Made by a program: the position numbers and the translations under genes | The notes under the pieces: model-generated | Seen by the model: only the letters and a program-made list of their open reading frames with translations | Database searches by the model: none | Told to the model about the DNA's origin: nothing | In this document: piece by piece, positions 11,915 through 21,767 of the stretch | Position numbering within the stretch: the stretch's first letter is position 1 | Layout of the letters: each line of letters opens with the position of its first letter | Assembly (NCBI RefSeq): GCF_015521605.1 | Contig: NZ_WANV01000030.1 | Span: forward strand, 1-64,000 | Direction of reading: 5' to 3' | From: Thermococcus sp. | GTDB taxonomy: Archaea > Methanobacteriota_B > Thermococci > Thermococcales > Thermococcaceae | DNA: 64,000 nucleotides

Positions 11915-13147
11915 TTACACCCCGGAGAGTTCCACGAAGTTCCTCCAGTCTAAGACATTGATGTCTTCAGGTTCTCGGGGGAGGAGGGACCTGTCGGGCA
12001 CTATCAGGAACCTCCTCTCCGCGTCGAGGCCAGTCAGCTTGTCCTCTACAGACTTCAGTTCCTTTTTCGTCAGTCTGGTTTTCCACTTCACTTCCCCGAC
12101 AAGGCTCAGGTGTTTGTGTTTTCTCAGGGCTATGTCAACTTCAAGCTCTGGGAGGGCTATTTTCACAGGTTGGAGGCCATACTGCCTAGCGAGGAACCTC
12201 TCGAAGAAGGTTTCCATGTAGAGGGGCATCTTCTCCCGGAGGTGCTGGGAAAGGCTCCTCCCCGGCAGTCCTGTTTCGAAGAACCCGTATTTGGAGTTCA
12301 TGTAGAAGGCAAAGTCAACGACCGGCGAAACATGCCTGTAATGGTAGCCCTTTCTCCGCTTCCCGTAAAGGATCATCCTTTCGAGCAGTCCCATGTCCAC
12401 GAGTGTTTCCAGGTACTGACTCACCGCCCCGGGGTAGTTCTTTTCGATGAGCCCCCTTGAAAACAGCTCGGAGGCTATCTCCCCGGAGGTCCTTTTACCG
12501 CTTGCCACGGCCTCAAGGATGGCAAAATAGCGCTGGCTCAGTTCCTTATCCTCCTCCGTGAATATCTCGCCCGTCAGGCTCGGCACGTAGTCCCTCAGAA
12601 CTGCTCCCAGCACTTCAAAGGTTTTCTCCTTCATGGTTTCCACAGTCTGCGCCAGCCACGGCTCCTGGACGAGGCAGGCCAGCTCCAGCAGGATTTTTCC
12701 TTTTATTCCAAGGCCGGCAACGTATGTCACGGCGTCCCTCGGGTCAACGAGTTCCACCTCCTGAAGATGGAACAAGCCGAGGAGCGGGCTGTTCTCGCCG
12801 ATGAAGCGCCTGAAGTAGTGTCTTGTTGAGGTTATGAGTGTGAGCTCTCCCCTACCTGAGAGTCCCTGGAGCAGGGAAAAGAAAGGCTCGTCCAGCCGAT
12901 GGAATTCATCAACGACAACGCGGCCACTTTGTATCATATACGGCAGGAGACGTGTAAATTCGCTTATCGTCAGCTCTTCACCGCTCTCTATATCGACGAG
13001 GCTCCTTCCTCTGGTTACAACGAAGTACTTGGAGTAGTGCCCCATCTCCCTGATATAAAATGTTTTTCCAGTTTTTCTCCTGCCATAAACCAGGAGCCAT
13101 CTCATTCCAAGGACTGGATCCAGCTCCCGCCTTTGTATAATGGCCAT
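11915..13147 (-). CDS. Archaeal ATPase with DUF234-type C-terminus
   Basis: About 410 residues. The P-loop VYGRRKTGKT and the Walker B segment VVVDEFHRLDEPF are followed by a sensor-like LTLITSTRHY. A winged helix (about residues 230-290) and a C-terminal nuclease-like domain (ALPELEVDIALRKHKHLSLVGEVKWK) complete the usual architecture of this Thermococcales family. The chosen ATG has GGTGG eight bases upstream. An in-frame TTG at 13216 would add a hydrophobic stretch that probably comes from the AT-rich promoter. The cellular role of the family is unknown. Confidence 0.8.
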   Translation of the reverse strand: MAIIQRRELDPVLGMRWLLVYGRRKTGKTFYIREMGHYSKYFVVTRGRSLVDIESGEELTISEFTRLLPYMIQSGRVVVDEFHRLDEPFFSLLQGLSGRGELTLITSTRHYFRRFIGENSPLLGLFHLQEVELVDPRDAVTYVAGLGIKGKILLELACLVQEPWLAQTVETMKEKTFEVLGAVLRDYVPSLTGEIFTEEDKELSQRYFAILEAVASGKRTSGEIASELFSRGLIEKNYPGAVSQYLETLVDMGLLERMILYGKRRKGYHYRHVSPVVDFAFYMNSKYGFFETGLPGRSLSQHLREKMPLYMETFFERFLARQYGLQPVKIALPELEVDIALRKHKHLSLVGEVKWKTRLTKKELKSVEDKLTGLDAERRFLIVPDRSLLPREPEDINVLDWRNFVELSGV

Positions 13148-13267
13148 TAGTATAACCACCATTATAATAACTGCCGTTATAATTAAAAACCTGTCGGTGG
13201 GGTGGAGAGCACTCAACGTCTAAATGCCAGCAGGAATTGCAGAATGGAAGAAAAGGGAGCCAAAAGC

Positions 13268-13966
13268 TCAGAGGAGCATCCTCGCGTCGACGGCAACGGC
13301 GCTGTCCTCGTAGGCGAAGATGGGGTTGATGTCGAGCTCCTTAATCTCCGGAAGCTCAAGGGCGAGCTCGCCGACCTTGGTGATTATCTCGGCGAGGGCC
13401 TCGATGTTGACGGGCTTCTCGCCACGGGCTCCAGCCAAAATCGGGTAGGCCTTGATCTCCTTTATCATGTCGAGGGCCTCGTCCTTGGTTATCGGGGCGA
13501 CGCGGAAGGAAACGTCCTTGAGTATCTCGACGAAGATTCCACCGAGACCGAACATGATGGCGGGACCGAACTGCGGGTCGCGGATCATACCGACGATGAC
13601 CTCCTTGCCGAGCGGGAGCATCTTGTAGACGATGACGCCCCAGAGGTCAGCATCCGGCTTGTAGTTCTTCGCGTTCTCCATGATGGTCCTGAAGGCCTGC
13701 CTGGCCTCCTCATCGTTCTTGATGTTGACCTTGACACCGCCGGCATCGCTCTTGTGGATGATCTGCGGAGAAACTATCTTCATAACGACCGGGTAGCCGA
13801 TCTCCTTAGCGAACTGAACGGCCTCCTCCTCGTTGGTGGCGACCTTGAAGTCCGGAACCGGAACGCCGTAGAGCTTGAGTATCTCCTTAGCCTCAGGCTC
13901 GACGAGCGGCCTGTTTTCGGCCTTGGCCTTCTCGATGATTGCCCTAGCCTTTTCAATCCTGTCCAT
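13268..13966 (-). CDS. acdB: ADP-forming acetate/acyl-CoA ligase, beta subunit
   Basis: About 232 residues of an ATP-grasp subunit. It binds nucleotide (YPVVMKIVSPQIIHKSDAGGV) and ends with the ELDINPIFAYEDSAVAVDAR segment of the ATP-grasp fold. With an alpha subunit encoded elsewhere it converts acyl-CoA, ADP and phosphate to acid, CoA and ATP, the main ATP-forming step of peptide and sugar fermentation in Thermococcales. The ATG at 13966 follows GAGGTGATTGGC; the GTG three codons earlier is part of that site. Confidence 0.93.
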   Translation of the reverse strand: MDRIEKARAIIEKAKAENRPLVEPEAKEILKLYGVPVPDFKVATNEEEAVQFAKEIGYPVVMKIVSPQIIHKSDAGGVKVNIKNDEEARQAFRTIMENAKNYKPDADLWGVIVYKMLPLGKEVIVGMIRDPQFGPAIMFGLGGIFVEILKDVSFRVAPITKDEALDMIKEIKAYPILAGARGEKPVNIEALAEIITKVGELALELPEIKELDINPIFAYEDSAVAVDARMLL

Positions 13967-14077
13967 GCCAATCACCTCATCAGCTTGACATTTCCCAATC
14001 CGACCGGGCAGTTAAAAGGGTTTCCATTCGTCAACCTATCGTTTCTTTCGTTTCTAACAGCTTTGAAGCGATGTCCG

Positions 14078-14090
14078 GGGTATAAATACT
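14078..14090 (+). promoter_or_regulatory. Promoter of the DUF4139-like gene
   Basis: GGGGTATAAATACTCC contains a strong TATA box (14081-14088), about 35 bases before the ATG at 14121. Confidence 0.65.
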
Positions 14091-14120
14091 CCGGGGCCCA
14101 ATGTATCAGTGGTGATAGGG

Positions 14121-15425
14121 ATGAAGAGGAAAATTATCGCAGGCATTGGGGGGATTTTGGTTATAGTTCTGGCGGTCTTTTCTTTTCAGGGCGGCAAGGC
14201 ATCTCAGGCAGAAACGACCGTTGTGCTGTATAACTCCGCCAAGATAGGTATCGTTGAGAAAACGCTGGAGCTGGAGCTCAAGGAGGGCATGAACGAGGTT
14301 CCCCTTGAGGAGCTGGCCGGCCTTAATATAGCCGAGGTGACGATAAGGCCGCTCGACGAGGGCGTTCAGGTTCTTGGGGTCTTCAGCAGAGGGTCGAAGG
14401 GCGACGTATACAGTGCCAACGTTGGAAGCGATGTCGAGGTCAGGCTGAGGAGCGGAGAGACCATAGCCGGAAAGTTCCTCGGCTTCAAGAACGGGAAGAT
14501 AACCATCGAGGGTGACGGCTACTACCTCGTAAACCCGAGCGAGGTGGCATACTTCAAGGCCAAGAACCTTGAGGGGAAGGCGAGTGCCTACGCGGTTCTT
14601 CAGGCCGACAAGGCTGGGAAGTACAACGTGAGCATTATCTACCGCGTCTCCAACATGAGCTGGGAAAGCCGGTACAAGCTCTACATTGGCGATAACGCGA
14701 AGCTTTACGGATATATCATCCTCAACAACCCGACCGCGCAGGGATTCAAGGACGCGAAGGTTCTCCTGGTTGCCGGCGATGTCCAGCTGTATCAGAACGT
14801 CCCCCAGCCAAGGGTTCTCTATGCGATGGCCGAGAAGGGGGCAGACCAGGTCAGCGTCGGCCAGCCGGAGAAGATCGAGGCGTTCTATCTCTACAGGCTC
14901 GGTGTGGCCGACATCAACCCTGCCAGCACGATGATGTACCCCTACATAAGCTTCGAGGTTCCCTTCGAGCGGGAGTACCTCTACGAGAGCTGGCCGTACT
15001 CCGGCGAGGGGGCTGTATACGAGTCGATATCCTTCAAGACCGAGAAGGTTCTTCCGGCGGGGATAGTCGAGATATACAAGGAGTCCGATGACGGATCGCT
15101 CCTCATCGGCGAGAGGGCCATAGAGCACACTCCCGAAGGGGATACTCTCAGAATAGGCATCGGCAGGGACTACGACCTCAAGGGTAGCACGGTAGTTCTT
15201 GAGGAGAGGCACGACGACCGCTATGCATACTACAAGGTAAGGATCACCCTTGAGAACTTTGGAAAGGACGCCAAGACCGTCATAGTCAGGCACTACAAGT
15301 GGGGCAGGATTCTCGGCTCGAGCATCGAGCCCATTGACGAGACCCAGAACTACGTCGAGTTCAAGGTCACGGTTAACCCCGGGGAAAAGAAGGAGATAGT
15401 CTTTGACTACGAGAACCGCTATTAG
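14121..15425 (+). CDS. Exported DUF4139-type protein
   Basis: About 434 residues. It starts with a signal peptide or N-terminal anchor (MKRKIIAGIGGILVIVLAV) and is beta-rich after that. The segment YRVSNMSWESRYKLYIG, together with the later FEVPFEREYLYES and C-terminal FKVTVNPGEKKEIVFDYE, fits the DUF4139 family. The start is supported by GGTGATAGGG. An extracytoplasmic location is inferred; function unknown. Confidence 0.75.
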   Translation: MKRKIIAGIGGILVIVLAVFSFQGGKASQAETTVVLYNSAKIGIVEKTLELELKEGMNEVPLEELAGLNIAEVTIRPLDEGVQVLGVFSRGSKGDVYSANVGSDVEVRLRSGETIAGKFLGFKNGKITIEGDGYYLVNPSEVAYFKAKNLEGKASAYAVLQADKAGKYNVSIIYRVSNMSWESRYKLYIGDNAKLYGYIILNNPTAQGFKDAKVLLVAGDVQLYQNVPQPRVLYAMAEKGADQVSVGQPEKIEAFYLYRLGVADINPASTMMYPYISFEVPFEREYLYESWPYSGEGAVYESISFKTEKVLPAGIVEIYKESDDGSLLIGERAIEHTPEGDTLRIGIGRDYDLKGSTVVLEERHDDRYAYYKVRITLENFGKDAKTVIVRHYKWGRILGSSIEPIDETQNYVEFKVTVNPGEKKEIVFDYENRY

Positions 15426-15655
15426 CTCTTCCGGAGCGTTATCTCAAACCTCTTTTCTCCTTTTGACACGTCGAGAACGAGGCTTTTGTCGTAGTCTATG
15501 AACTTTGTGTTCAGTATCGCGTAGCCCTCACCCTGGAGGAACTCCGCCATTTTGAGGCCGAGGTCGTCGAAGAACTCCGCCGCCATAGTGGCCATGCTCG
15601 GCTCCTTTATGCCGAGCTCATCGTGATAGCGCCTCGCGAGCTCAAAAACATCCAT
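15422..15655 (-). CDS. Conserved hypothetical small protein
   Basis: A 77-residue acidic protein starting MDVFELARRYHDELG, with two helices followed by beta strands (FIDYDKSLVLDVSKGEKRFEITL). The ATG has GGTGGTGACC before it. It is convergent with, and overlaps by 4 bases, the DUF4139-type gene. I do not recognise a family. Confidence 0.65.
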   Translation of the reverse strand: MDVFELARRYHDELGIKEPSMATMAAEFFDDLGLKMAEFLQGEGYAILNTKFIDYDKSLVLDVSKGEKRFEITLRKS

Positions 15656-15748
15656 GGTCACCACCGGATATAGTACTCACCGGGGAATAAAACGGTTGCG
15701 GTCGAAAGGCTTAAAGCGGGGCTGACCAAAGCCCCTAAAGTGAGTGCC

Positions 15749-16279
15749 ATGGACGAAAAAACCCTCAAGAAGGGGGAGCGCTATTACAGGGCCGGAAAGG
15801 TGCTCTGGGTAGTCAAACATGGAGACAAGCTCTTCTCCAAGGTTCTTGGTACGTACCCCTACTACGTCGAGCTTGACCTCTCAACGGGCGAGAACCGCTG
15901 TACATGCCCCCTCGGTGGCGACTGCAAGCACGTTGCTGCGGTCATGAAAGCCCATGAGGGCGGCTTCTACTTCGAGAGCTTCGATAAACATGCAGGGCTC
16001 TTTCCTGAGGCGGTCGCCATGGAGTTCATGGCAGAGGTTCCGGAGCTGGCTCTCGACGTCACCCTCAAGGAGCTGAGGTTCTCCCTCAGCACGGATGAAA
16101 GCGGTAGTGAGGTCGCCAGACTCTTCAGGAGGGCTCTGAAGCTCGTCAGGATGACGGGCAAAACGGAGGCACTCCATGTCCTTGAGGAAACGCTTGCGGA
16201 ATACAGGCACGTCTTCAGCGACTACGAGCTTTCGGCAAAGCTTGAGGATGAGCTCAGGGAGCTTGAGGCGACCATCTAA
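15749..16279 (+). CDS. SWIM zinc-finger domain protein
   Basis: About 176 residues. The SWIM motif CxCx(n)CxH is visible as RCTCPLGGDCKHVAAV at about residues 50-65, after a beta-rich lead (VELDLSTGEN). The rest is helical. SWIM domains bind nucleic acid or protein partners; the partner is unknown. The ATG at 15749 follows AGTGAGTGCC. It sits just upstream of reverse gyrase, which has its own promoter. Confidence 0.82.
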   Translation: MDEKTLKKGERYYRAGKVLWVVKHGDKLFSKVLGTYPYYVELDLSTGENRCTCPLGGDCKHVAAVMKAHEGGFYFESFDKHAGLFPEAVAMEFMAEVPELALDVTLKELRFSLSTDESGSEVARLFRRALKLVRMTGKTEALHVLEETLAEYRHVFSDYELSAKLEDELRELEATI

Positions 16280-16283
16280 AAAC

Positions 16284-16294
16284 CCTTATAAATC
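16284..16294 (+). promoter_or_regulatory. Reverse gyrase promoter
   Basis: ACCCTTATAAATCC carries a TATA box (16286-16293) about 40 bases before the ATG at 16331. Confidence 0.65.
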
Positions 16295-16330
16295 CCCCTA
16301 ACACCAAATAGGAACTTAGAGGGTGAGAAA

Positions 16331-19300
16331 ATGAAGGCGATTTATCGCGAGATGTGCCCGAACTGCCTCGGTAAAATCTCCGATGAAAGGCTGTACATCA
16401 AAAATCCATGCAATGAGTGCCTTGACGAAACCGTCCACGCTGACTCTTATTTTGACCTCGTCACGGCGGTTAGAAACGCTCTCCAGCTCAGGGGTACCCT
16501 CAAGGAGTGGGAGAGGATATATGGCCTTGAGAGGGGCCTTAGAGAAATCGAGGCCTTCTTTGAGAAAGCCACCGGCTTCACCTTCTGGAGCGCGCAGAGA
16601 ACCTGGGTTAAGAGACTTCTAAAGGGCAGGAGCTTCTCGATCATAGCCCCCACCGGAATGGGCAAGAGCACCTTCGGGGCGTTCATGGCCGTATGGCATG
16701 CCACAAGGGGAAAGAAGAGCTACATAGTTGTGCCCACCACCCCGCTGGTGATTCAGACCGTCAAAAAGCTCCAGGCGATAGCCGAGAGGGCGGGTGTGGA
16801 GATAAACCTTGCCTACTACCACGGCAACCTCCGGAAGAAGGAAAGAGAGGAGATGCTGGCCAAAATCCAAAGCGGGGACTACGACATTCTCGTCACCAGC
16901 GCCCAGTGGCTCGCCAGGAAGTTTGATGAAGTACTGAAGGGCAGGCGCTTTGACTTTATCTTCGTTGACGATGTCGATGCGTTTCTCAAGGCCAGCAAGA
17001 ACATAGACCGCTCCCTTCTCCTCCTCGGCTTCAATGAGGAGATAATAGAGAAGGCGTGGGAGATAATCCGTCTGAAAAAGCAGATGTCAAAGTACCTGAA
17101 CGGCCGCGCTCAGGACAGGGAGGAAAGGCTCAAGGAACTGAACGGGAGCATAGGAAAAATCCAGCGCGAAATCGAGGAATTCAAGGCCAAAAACAGCGTC
17201 GGGATAATGATAATCGCTTCCGCCACCGGCTCGGCGAGGGGCGACAGGATAAAGCTCTACCGTGAGCTGCTCGGCTTCGAGGTTGGAAGCGGAAGAAGTG
17301 CCCTCAGGAACGTCGTTGACAGCTACCTGAAACCGAGCAGGGACATCAAGGAGCACGTCGAGGAACTCCTTAAGAGGCTCGGGAAGGGAGGCATAATATT
17401 CACGCCGATTGATCAGGGCCTGACCTACGCCGAGGAGCTGGCCAGCTATCTTCGCGAGAGGGGCTTTGCCGTGGAGCTGGTGAGCTCAAGAAACAGGAAG
17501 TCCATCGAGAAGTTCGAAAACGGCGAGGCCGATTACCTCATAGGCTCGGCCACCTACTACGGCTCCCTGGTCAGGGGCCTTGACATGCCTCACCTAATCC
17601 GCTACGCGGTCTTTACCGGCGTTCCCAAGTTCCGCTTTTCGATAGACCTTGAAAGGCCGACCATCTACCGCGCCCTCGGCCTCCTCAGCGAGATAATGGA
17701 GTTCCTGAGCGACGAGGACAGGAAGCAGGCCGAAAAGATGCACGCAAGGCTGAGGCGGCTTATAAGGAACATTCCACAGTTCGAGCTCCTCAAGATAGAG
17801 GAGGCTCTGGCTGAGGGGCTTCCAATAGAGAACGGCTTCCACAACCACGTCCTCGGCGTTTTCCGTGAGTTGGTAGAGTTCCTGAGGCGGGTTCTCAGGG
17901 ACGAAGAAGTTCTCAGGAGACTCGCGGAGGACCCATTCATCAGCCTGAAGGAAGAGGGGGGCAAGTGGTACATTGAGATTCCCGACGTCAGGACGTACAT
18001 CCAGGCAACGGGAAGGACGAGCAGGCTGTTCGCCGGCGGAATCACCAAGGGACTGAGCGTGCTAATAGTTGACAACGAGAAGGTCTTCAACGGTCTCCTC
18101 AGGCAGATGCGCTGGCGCTTCACCGAGTTCAAGATGGTGCCCTTCGAGGAGCTGGACATCGACGAGGTTCTGAGGCAGATAGATGAGGACAGGGAAAAGG
18201 TTCGCCTCGTTATGGAGGGCAAGATAAGCGCCAAGGTCAAAGACCTGGTCAAATCTGCCCTCATGATAGTGGAGAGCCCGAACAAGGCCAGGACGATAGC
18301 CAACTTCTTCGGCCAGCCCAGCAAGACGAGGATAGGGGATTTAGTTGCCTACGAGGTCAGCATAGGAAATATGATGCTGACCATCCTTGCGAGCGGCGGG
18401 CACATGTTCGACCTCGTGACGAACGAGGGCTATCATGGTGTTCTGGTTGACGAGAAAGACGGCATGCTGAGGTTCATTCCCATCTACGACACCATAAAGC
18501 GCTGCCGCGACTGCGGCCATCAGTTCGTTGACTGGGAGGAGAGGGGCGTATGCCCTCGCTGTGGCTCTACCAACGTCCGCGACGCCCTTCAGAACGTTAA
18601 GGCGATGCGCGAGATAGCCCAGGAGGTCGACGAGATACTCATAGCGACGGACCCGGATACGGAGGGTGAAAAGATAGCCTGGGACATAAGAAACGTGCTC
18701 AGCCCGTACACGCCGAACATCAAACGCATAGAATTCCACGAGGTCACGAGGCCGGCAATAATGCGCGCCATCCAGGAGGCGAGGGACGTCAGCGAGGGCC
18801 GCGTTAACGCCCAGCTCGTCAGGCGCATAGAGGACAGATGGATAGGCTTCGAGCTGAGTCAGGAGCTTCAGCGCGTCTTTGAGAACCGCAACCTATCCGC
18901 CGGGAGAGTTCAGACGCCGGTTCTGGGATGGGTGATTGAGAGGTACAAGGAGTTCACCGAGAGCGAGACCTACTTCATGGGCCTGAAGCTGGAGAACGAC
19001 CTCCAGATAACCGTGGAACTGGGAAAGGACGGTAAAAACGTTGAACCGCCCGAATATGTTACTGTCGAGGACGTTCATCTTGAAGAGCGCGAGCTCAACC
19101 CGATGCCGCCCTACACGACCGACGCCATGCTGAAGGACGCTTCGACCTTCCTCAAGCTCTCGGCGCCCGAGACCATGAGGCTGGCGCAGGATCTTTTCGA
19201 GCTCGGACTGATCACCTACCACCGTTCCGACAGCACCCACGTCAGCAACACGGGAATAGAGATAGCGAAGGAGTACATCACCCAGGAGGTTGGTGAGGAG

Positions 19301-19996
19301 TACTTCAAGCCGAGGCCCTGGGGCGAGGAGGGAACCCACGAGGCCATAAGACCAACCCGGCCGATAGATACGGGCAGGCTCATGCAGCTCATCCGCGATG
19401 GTATTATCCAGCTCCCCAAGAACCTCACCCGGAACCACTACCGGCTCTACGACATGATATTCAGGCGCTTCATGACGAGCCAGATGAAGGCGGCGAAGAT
19501 ACTCCACGAAAAAGCCGTTATTAACGCGGGCGTTGGAAAAACCGAGATAGAGGGCTACGTTGAGGTAATTGAGGACGGGTGGACCAAACTGAGGAGCCCG
19601 CCCTTCAGACGGCTCCCGCGGCTTGAGAAGGGGGCGAAGCTGAGGGTCGTGGAGTCCAAGAAGTGGAAGGCGCCGAAGGTTTCCCTCTACACCCAGGGAG
19701 ACATAATCGCCCTGATGAAGGAACGCAAGATAGGAAGGCCCTCAACCTATGCCAAGATCGTCCAGACACTGCTCCAGCGCTACTACGTCATCGAGACCCG
19801 TGGAAGGAAGAAGCTGGTGCCCACCGAGCAGGGCATCAAGGTCTACCACTATCTCATAAGTAAATATAAAGAACTGGTTAGTGAGGAGAAGACCCGGGAG
19901 CTTGAGGAGCTAATGGACAGGATCGAGGAGAATAAGATTGACTATCAGGAGGTTCTCAGGAGACTCCACGAGGAGATAAGGGAGTACCTGGCATGA
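16331..19996 (+). CDS. rgy: Reverse gyrase
   Basis: A 1221-residue fusion of a helicase-like domain to a type IA topoisomerase, which puts positive supercoils into DNA at the cost of ATP and is the hallmark of hyperthermophiles. In order: N-terminal zinc finger (CPNCLG ... CNEC), Walker A APTGMGKS (about 105-112), DDVD box (about 214-217), TOPRIM with Glu648 in MIVESPNKA, a second zinc finger (CRDCGHQF ... CPRCG), DPDTEGEK and the DNA-cleaving Tyr963 in [10 protein letters not shown]. No intein interrupts it, whereas the T. kodakarensis gene is known to carry one. The start follows GAGGGTGAGAAA. Confidence 0.98.
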   Translation: MKAIYREMCPNCLGKISDERLYIKNPCNECLDETVHADSYFDLVTAVRNALQLRGTLKEWERIYGLERGLREIEAFFEKATGFTFWSAQRTWVKRLLKGRSFSIIAPTGMGKSTFGAFMAVWHATRGKKSYIVVPTTPLVIQTVKKLQAIAERAGVEINLAYYHGNLRKKEREEMLAKIQSGDYDILVTSAQWLARKFDEVLKGRRFDFIFVDDVDAFLKASKNIDRSLLLLGFNEEIIEKAWEIIRLKKQMSKYLNGRAQDREERLKELNGSIGKIQREIEEFKAKNSVGIMIIASATGSARGDRIKLYRELLGFEVGSGRSALRNVVDSYLKPSRDIKEHVEELLKRLGKGGIIFTPIDQGLTYAEELASYLRERGFAVELVSSRNRKSIEKFENGEADYLIGSATYYGSLVRGLDMPHLIRYAVFTGVPKFRFSIDLERPTIYRALGLLSEIMEFLSDEDRKQAEKMHARLRRLIRNIPQFELLKIEEALAEGLPIENGFHNHVLGVFRELVEFLRRVLRDEEVLRRLAEDPFISLKEEGGKWYIEIPDVRTYIQATGRTSRLFAGGITKGLSVLIVDNEKVFNGLLRQMRWRFTEFKMVPFEELDIDEVLRQIDEDREKVRLVMEGKISAKVKDLVKSALMIVESPNKARTIANFFGQPSKTRIGDLVAYEVSIGNMMLTILASGGHMFDLVTNEGYHGVLVDEKDGMLRFIPIYDTIKRCRDCGHQFVDWEERGVCPRCGSTNVRDALQNVKAMREIAQEVDEILIATDPDTEGEKIAWDIRNVLSPYTPNIKRIEFHEVTRPAIMRAIQEARDVSEGRVNAQLVRRIEDRWIGFELSQELQRVFENRNLSAGRVQTPVLGWVIERYKEFTESETYFMGLKLENDLQITVELGKDGKNVEPPEYVTVEDVHLEERELNPMPPYTTDAMLKDASTFLKLSAPETMRLAQDLFELGLITYHRSDSTHVSNTGIEIAKEYITQEVGEEYFKPRPWGEEGTHEAIRPTRPIDTGRLMQLIRDGIIQLPKNLTRNHYRLYDMIFRRFMTSQMKAAKILHEKAVINAGVGKTEIEGYVEVIEDGWTKLRSPPFRRLPRLEKGAKLRVVESKKWKAPKVSLYTQGDIIALMKERKIGRPSTYAKIVQTLLQRYYVIETRGRKKLVPTEQGIKVYHYLISKYKELVSEEKTRELEELMDRIEENKIDYQEVLRRLHEEIREYLA

Positions 19997-20361
19997 GGTT
20001 CACTTTTCACACTGTTTCCAATCTTTTGGTGCTAACTTTAAATTATGTCGATTTGATGGATTGAAGGATACTTAATTTATTAAAAATTCAGCAATGGCAT
20101 CACGATGGGTTCTGTTTGTTTATTATTTGCCGTTCGTTTAGTGCCCTAGTGGCCGCTATAAATTTTGCTTCCCAGTAAAACCAAAAATTTTAAAATTTAT
20201 CTAGTAGTAATGCCTTTGTATATCCATGCAACGGCAATAATATCCAGCGAAGTCATCTTTGAATAATCTTCGGAGCATAACCAGGGACACTAACGACCTA
20301 TGGAAAAAATTTATATGGGATGAAATCCAAACAAAAAATAGAAAATTGGGTGGTGGTAAGA
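19997..20361. other. AT-rich intergenic region between rgy and trmBL2
   Basis: A 365-base AT-rich gap without a supported gene. It has T-rich runs soon after the rgy stop that could serve as terminators, and it ends with the trmBL2 promoter. I see no tRNA, snoRNA box pattern or long inverted repeat. Confidence 0.6.
20306..20318 (+). promoter_or_regulatory. trmBL2 promoter
   Basis: GGAAAAAATTTATATGGG contains the TATA box (20309-20317); the coding start at 20362 is about 45 bases downstream, leaving a leader of about 20 bases. Confidence 0.6.
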
Positions 20362-21156
20362 ATGGTTAAGGACAGGATGGTAGAGCTCCTTCAGGAGCAC
20401 TTTGAGTTGAACCTCTACGAGGCAAGGGCGTACGTGGCACTGGTCGGCTTTGGCGTCCTCACTCCGGCGGAGCTGGCCAGTGTTTCCGAAGTTCCGGCTC
20501 CAAGAACCTACGACGTCCTCAGGAGCCTTGAGAAGAAGGGCTTTGCCATTAGCCAGCCGGGCAAGGTCAACAAGTACAGGCCGGTTCACCCGCAGAACAT
20601 CCTTGAGAAGTTCATTGAGGAGTGGCAGGAGCGCGTTGCCGAGGAGCTTGAGGCCAAGAAGAAGGCGAAGGAGGAACTCCTTGAGCTTATGAGCCCGCTC
20701 ATCGAGACCGAGATTCCGAAGTATGGCGTTGAGAAGGTCTGGGTCGTCCGCGGAATAAGGAACGCCACCCTCAAGACCAAGGAGATGTTCGAGGAGGTCA
20801 AGGAGCAGATACTCCTCGCCGACGACGGCTACATCGCCATCAACCTTGAGAGCGACATCATAAAGGCCATCGACAACGGCGCCAAGGCCAGGATAATCGT
20901 CACCGAGAACGTCTACCACAGGCTCAGCGCTTCCAAGATACTCGACTACTACAAGGCCGGCAAGCTTGAGCTCAAGGTCATCGACAAGCTTGAGCTTCCG
21001 ATGCTCATCTGCGACGACGAGGTCTTCTTCGCCCTTGAGGACATGGCGGCAAGGTACTTCAACTACGAGACCCAGATATGGATCAAGGACTTCCGCGTTA
21101 AGGCGCTCTTTGAGGGCAAGTTCAACGAGTACTGGGAGAAGGCCAAGAAGGCCTGA
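20362..21156 (+). CDS. trmBL2: TrmBL2 chromatin protein/regulator
   Basis: Exactly 264 residues from the ATG after GGTGGTGGTAAGA, the known length of TrmBL2 in T. kodakarensis. It has the N-terminal TrmB winged helix (LNLYEARAYVALVGFGVLTPAELASVSEVPAPRTYDVLRSLEKKG region) and a helix that dimerises (about 95-115), but lacks a long sugar-binding domain. TrmBL2 is an abundant DNA-coating protein that forms stiff filaments and represses genes. Its place directly after reverse gyrase is the conserved Thermococcales arrangement. Confidence 0.94.
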   Translation: MVKDRMVELLQEHFELNLYEARAYVALVGFGVLTPAELASVSEVPAPRTYDVLRSLEKKGFAISQPGKVNKYRPVHPQNILEKFIEEWQERVAEELEAKKKAKEELLELMSPLIETEIPKYGVEKVWVVRGIRNATLKTKEMFEEVKEQILLADDGYIAINLESDIIKAIDNGAKARIIVTENVYHRLSASKILDYYKAGKLELKVIDKLELPMLICDDEVFFALEDMAARYFNYETQIWIKDFRVKALFEGKFNEYWEKAKKA

Positions 21157-21224
21157 TGCCCCTTTCTTTCCTTTCGTTTGTTGATCGTCCGCGTTTCTTT
21201 GACACGTGGAGAAAAGAAAAGGGT

Positions 21225-21437
21225 TCAGACGTACTTGAACTCTTCCTCGGCCTCGCTGGTCTCTTTAATCTTCCAGAAAAGCTTCCCTTCCTTCTGATAG
21301 CTCTCTACCTTGCCCTGCTCGACGAAACGGAGAAGGTAGCGCCGCACCTCCATCGCGGGAAGCTTAGTGATTTCAACTATCTCCTCGATGGTCTTGGGAC
21401 CATCCTCCAGAGCCTTAAAAACCCTGACGTTCTTCAT
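21225..21437 (-). CDS. Small winged-helix protein
   Basis: A 70-residue protein consisting of one winged helix: KTIEEIVEITKLPAMEVRRYLLRFVEQGKVESYQ reads as helix-turn-helix and wing. Its ATG overlaps the stop of the upstream UPF0148-type gene (ATGA), so both are co-translated. Likely a DNA-binding regulator; target unknown. Confidence 0.75.
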   Translation of the reverse strand: MKNVRVFKALEDGPKTIEEIVEITKLPAMEVRRYLLRFVEQGKVESYQKEGKLFWKIKETSEAEEEFKYV

Positions 21438-21763
21438 TCTCCTCCCTCCAGTTTCCGGTATCTTTCCAACAGTTCTATTATCTTCTCCATTGCCCTTAAG
21501 TGTTTCTCAAGCTCGTCTATCTCATCGGGGAGGGAGTTTGCCAGCTCGTTCAGCTTCTCCAGGAGACGCTCCTCAACACCTTTCCTTTCGGCCATTCTCT
21601 GTCTCTTCCTGTGCTCGCATATCGGACAGAAAACCCTGCCGTCCTTCTCGAAGAGCGGTGAGCCGCACTTGGGGCAGTGCTTGTCGAGCATCTTCGCCCC
21701 CGACAGCATAAGTGGCATGAGGACGGTTCTCATCTCCTCCTCGGTTGGGCCCTTGAGCGCCAT
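21434..21763 (-). CDS. UPF0148 (Sjogren autoantigen-like) zinc-ribbon protein
   Basis: A 109-residue protein. The zinc ribbon CPKCGSPLFEKDGRVFCPIC at about residues 30-49 and the preceding MLSGAKMLDKHC segment are typical of the archaeal UPF0148 family. The C-terminal half is a coiled coil. Function unknown. It sits 4 bases after the arginase-like gene in the same operon. Confidence 0.85.
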   Translation of the reverse strand: MALKGPTEEEMRTVLMPLMLSGAKMLDKHCPKCGSPLFEKDGRVFCPICEHRKRQRMAERKGVEERLLEKLNELANSLPDEIDELEKHLRAMEKIIELLERYRKLEGGE

Positions 21764-21767
21764 CGAA

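Noticed and set aside
13148-13216. Extra N-terminal membrane helix of the DUF234-type ATPase
   Set aside because: The extension starts with TTG and covers an AT-rich promoter; a good ribosome site supports the ATG at 13147.
14106-15293. A 395-residue open frame antisense to the DUF4139-type gene
   Set aside because: Shadow of codon bias on the opposite strand; overlaps a signal-peptide protein with a clear promoter.
16331-19996. Intein in reverse gyrase
   Set aside because: The helicase and topoisomerase motifs are continuous at normal spacing; length 1221 residues is that of an intein-free protein.
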